This document shows positions 7,995 through 15,030 of a stretch of 64,000 nucleotides of DNA, one piece after another; the stretch's first letter is position 1, and each line of letters starts with the position of its first letter. The notes under the pieces are model-generated. The model was not told the origin of the DNA, did not search any database, and worked only from the letters and a program-made list of their open reading frames with translations. This stretch comes from an uncultured Micrococcaceae bacterium. GTDB taxonomy: Bacteria; Actinomycetota; Actinomycetes; Actinomycetales; Micrococcaceae. Both the position numbers and the translations under genes were made by a program. The stretch spans positions 434,001 to 498,000 of the forward strand of contig CANNAD010000001.1 in the NCBI GenBank assembly GCA_947502645.1, given 5' to 3'.

Positions 7995-8441
7995 TCAATC
8001 TCGTTTTTTTCGGAAGCCTGGCAGGTTCGCAAAAATGTCTGCTGCCCTACCCGCGGCACGCTCAACAGTGCGTTGGAGCTGCTGGGGCCGGCGCTGCTCG
8101 CCGTCGTAAATGACAACCTGCTCTGTAACCCCGACTTCCATGGCACCAGCGGCCGCGACGGGCTCGGGCTCTTCCGCCACGGCGGATTCGAACCCGTTCA
8201 GCCACGTCACAACATCGCGCAATGGTTCGGCCCGGAGCGAATAGAAACGCTTCTGCCCCTGAGCGCGCATTGTCACCAAACCGGATTCGCGGAGAACTTT
8301 CAGGTGCTTGGATACCGTGGGTTGACTTACACCCAACTCGTGGACGAGCTCCCCCACGGCCTTGTCCCCGGAGCGTAGCGAAGTAAGAATCTCGCGTCGC
8401 GTAGTCTCCGCGATGACTGCAAAAACATCATCGATGGCCAT
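7995..8441 (-). CDS. ArsR family transcriptional regulator
   Basis: 148 residues. The N-terminal 85 are a winged-helix domain with the family pattern FAVIAETTRREILTSLR and recognition helix VSQPTVSKHLKVLRESGLV. No CxC metal-binding pair is visible in the alpha-3 helix, so metal sensing is unlikely. The C-terminal 60 residues are an acidic/alanine linker and a basic tail (FANLPGFRKKRD) not typical of short ArsR proteins. It is probably translated from a leaderless mRNA. Confidence 0.88.
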   Translation of the reverse strand: MAIDDVFAVIAETTRREILTSLRSGDKAVGELVHELGVSQPTVSKHLKVLRESGLVTMRAQGQKRFYSLRAEPLRDVVTWLNGFESAVAEEPEPVAAAGAMEVGVTEQVVIYDGEQRRPQQLQRTVERAAGRAADIFANLPGFRKKRD

Positions 8442-8447
8442 TCCATA

Positions 8448-8453
8448 ACACTA
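8448..8453 (-). promoter_or_regulatory. Leaderless-type -10 element for the arsR-family gene
   Basis: TAGTGT on the minus strand ends 6 nt before the ATG at 8441. Confidence 0.5.
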
Positions 8454-8496
8454 GCCGCATATGTCGCTGAGGGCATCCCATTCGGAAAATGCAGCG

Positions 8497-9705
8497 CTAA
8501 TCGAACCAGGGGTCGAGTCCGTGAATCGGGAAGACCGCTTTGCGTGTGGCCATGATTGTCCTGTCCACAGCGTCGTTTGGGTCGTAACCGACCTCCCAGG
8601 AGCGCCACCACGTATCCGCCCCATCGCTCATTATTTCCGGGGCCTTTCCGTAACGCTCAAGCACATACTCCCGCCACTTGGGCGGTACAGCGGTCGACGG
8701 CGGCAACGGCACCCCAGCGGCGACAGCCATGAGGAAAGTCCAGCTGCGCGGTACAACCGAGGCAACGTTGTAGCCCCCGCCTCCCGTCGCGATCCAACGG
8801 CCGCCGCACAGCCTCCGGCTCAGATCCGCGATGGTCATCGCCGCCTGCCGCTGCGCGTCCACGCTGAGCCGCAGGTTGGACAACGGATCATCACTGTGGC
8901 CGTCACAACCATGCTGGGTGACCAGCGCTTCCGGGGCGAAGGCTCCCGCGATCTGGGGAACAACAGCGTGGAAGGCCCGCAGCCACGCAGCGTCGTGCGT
9001 ACCCGCCGGAACGGCAATGTTCACGGCTGTGCCGTCGGCGCCAGCCCCACCGATCTCGTTTGCAAAACCTGTCCCCGGGAACAGGGACAACCCGGATTCG
9101 TGAATGGAGATGGTCATGACCCGGGGCTCGTCCCAAAAAATGCTTTGGGTGCCATCCCCATGATGGGCGTCAATGTCGATATACAGCACGCGCTGCACCC
9201 CGCCGTCGAGCAGGCGCTGAACGGCCATCGCTGCGTCGTTGTAAATGCAGAACCCGCTCGCGCGATCACGCGCTGCATGATGCATTCCGCCGCCGAAATT
9301 GACCGCGCGTACCGCCTCACCGGACAGAACAGCGTCGGCTGCGGCCAGTGACGCACCAGCCAGGCGTGCGCTCGCCTCGTGGATACCCGCGAACGCCGGG
9401 GTGTCTTCCGTTCCGAGCCCCACATCCTCGCGGGAACTCTCCGGATTGCTGCTCACAGCTTTGACTGCCTCGATATAAGAGGGGTTGTGGGCGAGGCCCA
9501 GTTCCGCATCTGAGGCGACGAAAGGTTCGCCGAGGGAGATGGCAGGCGCATCGAAAATCCCCAGCTCTCTGGCCAGACGGGCAGTCAGGTCCAAGCGTGC
9601 CGGATGCATGGGGTGGTGGTCCCCGAAAGTATAGGCCAGCATCGACTCATGCCAGATGACCCTGGTGGGAACCGGCTGGAGACCGAAAGGCGAAACGCTC
9701 AGCAT
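8497..9705 (-). CDS. acuC: AcuC, histone deacetylase-superfamily protein
   Basis: 402-residue zinc-dependent deacylase. RVLYIDIDAHHGDGTQSIF gives the Asp/His metal ligands of the class, and NFGGGMHHA the catalytic histidine pair. AcuC homologues in Bacillus deacetylate and reactivate acetyl-CoA synthetase; an acs gene occurs in this window at 36207, so a functional link is plausible but not shown. The start ATG is preceded at 7 nt by TAGCGT, which suggests a leaderless transcript. Confidence 0.9.
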   Translation of the reverse strand: MLSVSPFGLQPVPTRVIWHESMLAYTFGDHHPMHPARLDLTARLARELGIFDAPAISLGEPFVASDAELGLAHNPSYIEAVKAVSSNPESSREDVGLGTEDTPAFAGIHEASARLAGASLAAADAVLSGEAVRAVNFGGGMHHAARDRASGFCIYNDAAMAVQRLLDGGVQRVLYIDIDAHHGDGTQSIFWDEPRVMTISIHESGLSLFPGTGFANEIGGAGADGTAVNIAVPAGTHDAAWLRAFHAVVPQIAGAFAPEALVTQHGCDGHSDDPLSNLRLSVDAQRQAAMTIADLSRRLCGGRWIATGGGGYNVASVVPRSWTFLMAVAAGVPLPPSTAVPPKWREYVLERYGKAPEIMSDGADTWWRSWEVGYDPNDAVDRTIMATRKAVFPIHGLDPWFD

Positions 9706-9712
9706 CTACGTC

Positions 9713-9718
9713 ACGCTA
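9713..9718 (-). promoter_or_regulatory. Leaderless-type -10 element for acuC
   Basis: TAGCGT on the minus strand is followed by 7 nt and the ATG at 9705. Confidence 0.5.
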
Positions 9719-9843
9719 CGCGATCGGCGCCCCTACCCGCCACGAAACCCACCGATAAGTGGTTTACTACTCGGAGGGCAGAAGCCGCACACAACAGTTT
9801 CGGGCCTCGGAACAACCCGAAAAAACCAGGCGTATCGGAGATC

Positions 9844-11256
9844 ATGGCACGGAACCAGCCGTCATGGCAGCAGGACGGAACACGCGGTTACCACAACATG
9901 CTCCGGGCTATCCGTGACTTCATCGACAGCGTGGCCAACAGCTCGCCTGCCCGGCTCGCGCTGTTCATCTTCGCTACCGTCATCTGCATATTCACGGCCC
10001 TGCTCAGCCTCCCCATCTCGTCCAGGGACGGAACAGTAACGCCGCTCCACGATTCCCTGTTCACGGCTACCTCCGCTGTATGCGTGACTGGGTTGACCGT
10101 GGTATCCACAGCCACCCACTGGTCCTTTTTCGGTCAGCTCGTCATCCTCATCGGAATTTTCGTTGGCGGGCTTGGCACGCTCACTCTCGCCTCCATGCTC
10201 GCGCTCATGGTCAGCAAGCGGTTGGGCGTTCGAGGGAAGCTCATTGCCCAATCCGCCATGAACAATGCGGGACGCCTTGGCGAAGTTGGCGCCCTTCTCC
10301 GCGTTGTCATCACGACGTCGGTTGTCATAGAACTGATCCTCGCCCTCATGATGATCCCTCGTTTCTATATCCTCGGTGAGCCGTTCTGGATGGCGGTCTG
10401 GCATGGCATCTTCTACGCCATTTCCGCGTTCAACAACGCGGGCTTCACGCCGCACTCGGACGGCCTGGTTCCCTACGAGACCGATATGTGGATCCTCACA
10501 CCCCTCATGCTGGGAGTCTTCCTCGGAAGCCTCGGGTTCCCCGTCATGATGGTTCTGCTCCAGCACGGGATGCGGGTGAAAAAATGGAATGTCCATACGA
10601 AGCTGACGATCAATGTCTCGCTCATCCTCCTCGTGACCGGTGCCTTCGCGTGGGTAGCCATGGAGTGGAACAACGACAGGACTATTGCCGGACTGAGCGC
10701 GGGCGACAAGATCATTCACTCGCTCTTCGCTTCGGTGATGATGAGGTCCGGGGGCTTCAACCTTGTGGACCAGGACGCCATGAGCTCCTCCACCATGCTC
10801 CTGACCGATGCACTGATGTTCGCCGGCGGCGGCTCCGCGTCTACAGCAGGCGGCATCAAGGTAACAACGATCGCCATCATGTTCCTGGCCATCGTGGCTG
10901 AAGCCCGAGGCAACACTGACATCCAGGCCTACGGAAGGACCATCCCGCCGGGAGCAGTTCGGGTGGCGATCTCGGTCCTCGTCCTCGGGGCCACTCTCGT
11001 CATGGTGGCCACGGGATTGATCCTGTGGCTTTCAGGACAGAATCTGGACCGTGTTGTCTTCGAAGTCATCTCAGCCTTCGCTACCGTCGGTTTGAGTACA
11101 AATCTCAGCGCCGAGTTGCAGCCAGCCGGCAAATACATTCTGGCGACGCTCATGTTCGCCGGACGCGTTGGAACGATAACCCTTGCTGCAGCGTTGGCAC
11201 TCCGCCAACGCCGCCAGTTGTATCACTACCCGGAAGAGAGGCCGATCATTGGCTGA
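9844..11256 (+). CDS. TrkH family potassium uptake protein
   Basis: Membrane channel subunit of a Trk/Ktr potassium system, 470 residues with the four pseudo-repeated pore regions of the superfamily: TSAVCVTGLTVV, SAFNNAGFTP, MMRSGGFNLVD and SAFATVGLSTNL. The glycine filter residues are present in each. The ATG at 9844 is preceded by CGGAGA; longer in-frame extensions run into the acuC promoter and are rejected. The next gene, encoding the cytosolic NAD-binding gate, overlaps its 3' end by 8 nt. Confidence 0.92.
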   Translation: MARNQPSWQQDGTRGYHNMLRAIRDFIDSVANSSPARLALFIFATVICIFTALLSLPISSRDGTVTPLHDSLFTATSAVCVTGLTVVSTATHWSFFGQLVILIGIFVGGLGTLTLASMLALMVSKRLGVRGKLIAQSAMNNAGRLGEVGALLRVVITTSVVIELILALMMIPRFYILGEPFWMAVWHGIFYAISAFNNAGFTPHSDGLVPYETDMWILTPLMLGVFLGSLGFPVMMVLLQHGMRVKKWNVHTKLTINVSLILLVTGAFAWVAMEWNNDRTIAGLSAGDKIIHSLFASVMMRSGGFNLVDQDAMSSSTMLLTDALMFAGGGSASTAGGIKVTTIAIMFLAIVAEARGNTDIQAYGRTIPPGAVRVAISVLVLGATLVMVATGLILWLSGQNLDRVVFEVISAFATVGLSTNLSAELQPAGKYILATLMFAGRVGTITLAAALALRQRRQLYHYPEERPIIG

Positions 11257-11935
11257 GAAACCCACTGCGGATAACCGCCCGTCGCACAATGCGCCGGTAC
11301 TCGTGATCGGTCTCGGCCGTTTCGGCGCTGCCACGGCCGAGCAGCTGGTCAAGCAGGGGCGGGAAGTGCTCGCGATTGAACGCGACCCTCACCTTGTCCA
11401 GAAATGGGCAGGCACCCTGACGCACGTCGTCGAAGCCGACGCCACTGACATCGAGGCACTGCGCCAGCTTGGCGCACAGGAGTTCAGCGCCGCCGTCCTC
11501 GGCGTCGGAACCTCCATCGAGTCCTCGGTGCTCATCACCGTGAATCTGGTGGATCTCGGCATCGAACACCTCTGGGTCAAGGCGATCACGCCTGCCCACG
11601 GAACGATTCTCAAGCGCATTGGCGCGAATCACATCATCTACCCCGAGGCTGACGCCGGCCAGCGGGCTGCCCACCTGGTGGGCGGGCGCATGCTGGACTT
11701 CATCGAGTTCGACGACGGCTTCGCCATCGTGAAGATGTATCCACCGAAAGAAACGCAGGGCTTCACGCTGGGCGAGTCACAGGTCCGCTCCAAGTACGGA
11801 GTGACTGTGGTCGGGGTCAAGTCTCCCGGCGAGGACTTCACGTATGCGCGGCCTGAAACGAAGGTCACCAGCCGGGACATGCTCATTGTCTCGGGGCACG
11901 TGGATCTGCTGGAGAGGTTCGCGGCCCGGCCGTAG
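11249..11935 (+). CDS. TrkA family potassium channel gating protein (RCK domain)
   Basis: 228-residue cytosolic regulator that binds NAD(H) or ATP and opens the TrkH/Ktr channel. The Rossmann motif VIGLGRFGAATAEQL is followed by an acidic residue ending strand two (AIERD), and an RCK-C domain covers the last 80 residues. The start is a TTG (11249-11251) inside the end of trkH, supported by the GAGAGG ribosome site 7 nt upstream and by the protein's normal length; no ATG or GTG is available. Expression is coupled to trkH. Confidence 0.9.
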   Translation: MAEKPTADNRPSHNAPVLVIGLGRFGAATAEQLVKQGREVLAIERDPHLVQKWAGTLTHVVEADATDIEALRQLGAQEFSAAVLGVGTSIESSVLITVNLVDLGIEHLWVKAITPAHGTILKRIGANHIIYPEADAGQRAAHLVGGRMLDFIEFDDGFAIVKMYPPKETQGFTLGESQVRSKYGVTVVGVKSPGEDFTYARPETKVTSRDMLIVSGHVDLLERFAARP

Positions 11936-12008
11936 CCTTCCGCCGCTTCAACGCCGCACCAGCGCACCGCTTGCCGTCTCACCGGTTGCCGAAGTCACCC
12001 TTTACCCT

Positions 12009-12060
12009 CGAGATCACCCCGCATAAGGGGTGATCTCGCGGACAAACGGTGATCTCGCGG
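12009..12060. repeat. Palindromic intergenic repeat (GGGGTGA family, copy C), possible bidirectional terminator
   Basis: CGAGATCACCCC (12009-12020) and GGGGTGATCTCG (12027-12038) form a perfect 12-bp stem with a 6-nt loop. GGTGATCTCGCGGACAA is then repeated once more. It lies between the convergent trkA and proC genes; GAAGTCACCC just upstream matches the other copies. Confidence 0.7.
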
Positions 12061-12072
12061 ACAAGGGGTGGA

Positions 12073-12939
12073 CTAGCCTTTGGCTTTGAGTTCTGCGGTG
12101 ATCTCGGCTGCGCGTGCTGCCGCATTGCGGGCACCGGCTTCGATGATGTCCGGCATTCCCTTGGCATCAAAGGTCTTGATGGCCTGCTCGGTGGTGCCGT
12201 TCGGGCTTGTCACGTTACGACGCAAGGTTGCGGCGTCGACGCCGTCTTCCGCGAGCATGTATCCCGCCCCCGCTACTGTTTCACGGGCGATGGTCCGTGC
12301 GAGTTCCTCGTCAAGGCCCAGCGCTACGCCGGCGTTGGCCATGTGCTCGGCCAGATAGAACGCGTAGGCCGGCCCTGAACCGCTGACTGCGGACAGCGCA
12401 TCGACCTGCTCCTCCGGGATCTCCACAACCGTGCCCGTTGGCTTCAGTGCGTCGATCGCACGGTCCAGCTGCTCCCGGCTACAGGAGGTGCCCGCAGAGA
12501 CCGAGACGACGCCGCGGCCCACCCGCGAGGGAGTGTTGGGCATGGTGCGCACTACCGGCTGTCCCTCGTTGAGGGCGCCCTCTAGCAGTTCGATCGAAAC
12601 GGCGGCGGCCACGCTGAGGACCACCGCGTCCTTGGAAAGCGAGTCTGCAATTTCGCGGCACAGGTCCACGATGCCTACCGGCTTCACGCCCAGGATGACG
12701 ACGTCGGCCTCTGCCACCGCTGTCCGGTTGGCGTTTGCGTCCTCGTTGTTGGACAGGACGGTGATGCCGTGGCGGCTGCGGAGTTCTTCGGCACGCTCGG
12801 GGCGGCGGACTGTAGCGGTGACCTGCTCTGCTGGCAGCCCGCCTTGAAGGATTCCTCCGAGGATCGCCTCGTTCATGGAACCGCAGCCCAGGAAGGTTAT
12901 TTTGGTGGTTTTATCAGCGTTTTTGTTTCCAGTGCTCAT
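12073..12939 (-). CDS. proC: Pyrroline-5-carboxylate reductase
   Basis: Last step of proline synthesis, NAD(P)H-dependent reduction of pyrroline-5-carboxylate. The 288 residues include an N-terminal Rossmann fold (ITFLGCGSMNEAILGGIL) and the substrate-binding signature GSGPAYAFYLAEHM near residue 185. Length and organisation match the family. The minus-strand start has CACAAT 7 nt upstream and no ribosome site. Confidence 0.94.
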   Translation of the reverse strand: MSTGNKNADKTTKITFLGCGSMNEAILGGILQGGLPAEQVTATVRRPERAEELRSRHGITVLSNNEDANANRTAVAEADVVILGVKPVGIVDLCREIADSLSKDAVVLSVAAAVSIELLEGALNEGQPVVRTMPNTPSRVGRGVVSVSAGTSCSREQLDRAIDALKPTGTVVEIPEEQVDALSAVSGSGPAYAFYLAEHMANAGVALGLDEELARTIARETVAGAGYMLAEDGVDAATLRRNVTSPNGTTEQAIKTFDAKGMPDIIEAGARNAAARAAEITAELKAKG

Positions 12940-12946
12940 GTAGCCG

Positions 12947-12952
12947 ATTGTG
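12947..12952 (-). promoter_or_regulatory. Possible leaderless-type -10 element for proC
   Basis: CACAAT ends 7 nt before the ATG at 12939; a weaker match to TANNNT than the others listed. Confidence 0.35.
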
Positions 12953-13025
12953 TCATGTCGAAATACACATTGTTTTCTCAGGTTGCTTCATGCTGGTGCT
13001 CAACTTCGCGCCGTAGTGTTCTTAG

Positions 13026-13137
13026 TACCTCATAAAGGTGCGAGTGATGACGGGTCAGATCCCCAGTCTGACCCAGGTGCCGGTGAGCGCAGAGTGTTCC
13101 CCCAACCGCCTGCGGCTCACTGGCACCGTTTCTTTTT
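13026..13137 (+). ncRNA. Candidate small RNA resembling 6C RNA, with its own terminator
   Basis: Two consecutive hairpins with C-rich loops occupy a gene-free stretch. Stem 1 is GGGTCAGA/TCTGACCC (13052-13074) with loop TCCCCAG. Stem 2 pairs GGTGCCGGTGAGC with GCTCACTGGCACC (13076-13127) and carries CCCCC (13099-13103) in the loop. GTTTCTTTTT follows, giving an intrinsic terminator, though no plus-strand protein gene lies upstream. A TAGTGT -10 candidate at 13014-13019 would start an RNA near 13026. The architecture is that of the actinobacterial 6C sRNA family; the 5' end is an estimate. Confidence 0.55.
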
Positions 13138-13165
13138 AAGGCCCGCCAGGGCTGACCAGCCTTGG

Positions 13166-13963
13166 TTAGGCCTGGCCGAGGTGCTTCCGCGCGAACTCGA
13201 GCGTCCTGCCGAGCCAATCTTCGCGTTCACCGATGCCTCGGGCACGACGCGTGCTTACTTCGATGACCACAACCCCGTCCCAGTTGGACTCAGCGAGGTA
13301 TTCGAGGGCTTCCGCGCAGCGCTGCGAGCCCTGCCCGGGAAGGAGATGTTCGTCCTTGCCGTTGTCATTTCCGTCGGTCAGGTGAATGTGGCTGAGGCGG
13401 GAACCAAGGTTCTGGATTTCCTCGCATGAGTCCATGCTGGCGCTGGCCGCGTGGGAAAAGTCCCAGGTGATGTTGTCGTACGGGAGGTTCACTGGGTTCC
13501 AGTGCGGCAGGTACGCCTTCGTTTCCCGTCCGCGGACGAGCCACGGATACATGTTCTCGACCGCTATGGTGACGCCATAGTCTTTCTCGATGTGCCGGAT
13601 TCCATCTGCGAAGTTCTCGGCGTAACCGCTCTGCCAGCGGAACGGCGGGTGTGCGACGACCACTTCGGCGCCCACCTCTGCTGCCATGGCGGCGGACATG
13701 GTGATCTTGTTCCAGGCTCTGCCCCAGACCTGCTGTGTCAGCAGCAGGGTGGGTGCATGGATGGCCAGAATGGGTTGTTGGTAGCGTTCGCTCAGGTGCC
13801 GCAGTGCTGTGGGGCTCTGGCTGTCCCTGTTGTGGGTGACCATGACTTCCACGCCGTCATAACCGAGATCGTCGGCCACTGCGAAGGCGTCATGTACGGC
13901 CAGAGGGTATACCGAGGCGCTGGAGAGCGCCACGGGGATGGCGGGTGATGTTTCCGCGGCCAT
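13166..13963 (-). CDS. Sugar phosphate isomerase/epimerase-like TIM-barrel protein
   Basis: 265 residues of the xylose isomerase-like/AP-endonuclease 2 TIM-barrel superfamily. Typical pieces are LGYDGVEVMV, ILAIHAPTLLL, VTIAVENMYPW (metal-binding Glu) and LGSRLSHIHLTDG (metal-binding His/Asp). The substrate is unknown. Its start codon follows the ppx-family stop codon without a gap, so the two are co-transcribed. Confidence 0.85.
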   Translation of the reverse strand: MAAETSPAIPVALSSASVYPLAVHDAFAVADDLGYDGVEVMVTHNRDSQSPTALRHLSERYQQPILAIHAPTLLLTQQVWGRAWNKITMSAAMAAEVGAEVVVAHPPFRWQSGYAENFADGIRHIEKDYGVTIAVENMYPWLVRGRETKAYLPHWNPVNLPYDNITWDFSHAASASMDSCEEIQNLGSRLSHIHLTDGNDNGKDEHLLPGQGSQRCAEALEYLAESNWDGVVVIEVSTRRARGIGEREDWLGRTLEFARKHLGQA

Positions 13964-14986
13964 TCAGCGGGTCCTTCCCTCGTGCTCGGTCAGCGATTGG
14001 GTTCCGGCGGTCAACTCCGGAAAACCTCCGCCGGCCATCAGCAATGGTTCGGATGATTCATACATCAGGGTATCGAACCGCCGCAGGATGAGGCCCTCGC
14101 GCAGTGCCCAGGGACAGATCTCTATGGTCTTGACCTTCATGGCTTTCATAGCCCGCCCGGCAACGAGGGCGCCGGCCAGCAACTGCGGGGCCCGCAGTTG
14201 GGAGACTCCGTCCAGGTGGGCTGTGTCGTCCGCTGTCATGGCTGCCAGCCGTGTTGTCCACAGCTCCAGGTCCTCCCGCCGGAGGGTGCGCCGGACGAAA
14301 GGCCCGGAGCCCGACGGCGCTGAGCCGGCCAGCCGGGCCAGGGACCGGAACGTTTTGGACGAACCGGCCACGAGATCCGGTTTGCCGAGCGCCAGGAACT
14401 CGTCCGCGACGTCGTTCATGGTGACTTTGATGTATTTCTTCAGAGCCTTGATGCTCTTCGCGGTGGGAGGATCGCCTTCCAGCCAGTCGCGCGTCAGGCG
14501 TCCGGCGCCGAGGGGTACCGACGTCGCTACGGACGGGATTTCGTCCATGCCCATGGCCAGCTCGAAGGAGCCGCCACCGATGTCGAGGTCAAGGATGCTG
14601 CCGGCACCCCAGCCGTACCATCGGCGGACGGCGAGGTAGGTCATGGCAGCTTCCTGCGGACCAGTAAGTTCGCGGAGAACAACCCCCGTGCTCTCACGGA
14701 CCTGTTCCAGAACATCAGCACCGTTGGACGCCTCACGGATGGCGGACGTGCAGAACGCCAGCAGATCTTCGGCGTTGTGTCCAAGCGCGAACTCCCGCGC
14801 CTCCGCAACAAAAGATTCCAGCTCCTGTGCGCCGCGGGCGGTGATGTTGCCTTCCCTGTCCAGAAACGCAACGAGGCTCAACGGCCGCTTGTGGGTAGCG
14901 AAAGGCACAGGGCGTGCGCCGGGATGCGCGTCCACAAGGAGCAGGTGAACGGTATTGGAACCGATATCGAGAACGCCTAGACGCAT
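13964..14986 (-). CDS. Ppx/GppA phosphatase family protein
   Basis: 340-residue member of the exopolyphosphatase/guanosine pentaphosphatase family (ASKHA fold). The phosphate-1 motif is LDIGSNTVHLLLVDAH at the N-terminus, and phosphate-2 is LDIDIGG-like (LDLDIGGGSFELAMG) near residue 140. It lacks the C-terminal HD domain of long Ppx proteins, as is usual for the short actinobacterial enzymes acting on polyphosphate or (p)ppGpp. A CATAAT -10 element lies 6 nt before the ATG. Confidence 0.88.
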   Translation of the reverse strand: MRLGVLDIGSNTVHLLLVDAHPGARPVPFATHKRPLSLVAFLDREGNITARGAQELESFVAEAREFALGHNAEDLLAFCTSAIREASNGADVLEQVRESTGVVLRELTGPQEAAMTYLAVRRWYGWGAGSILDLDIGGGSFELAMGMDEIPSVATSVPLGAGRLTRDWLEGDPPTAKSIKALKKYIKVTMNDVADEFLALGKPDLVAGSSKTFRSLARLAGSAPSGSGPFVRRTLRREDLELWTTRLAAMTADDTAHLDGVSQLRAPQLLAGALVAGRAMKAMKVKTIEICPWALREGLILRRFDTLMYESSEPLLMAGGGFPELTAGTQSLTEHEGRTR

Positions 14987-14992
14987 GATCCC

Positions 14993-14998
14993 ATTATG
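14993..14998 (-). promoter_or_regulatory. Leaderless-type -10 element for the ppx-family gene
   Basis: CATAAT on the minus strand ends 6 nt before the ATG at 14986. Confidence 0.5.
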
Positions 14999-15030
14999 CT
15001 TGCACCCTCACGACGCACAGACCTGAACTT

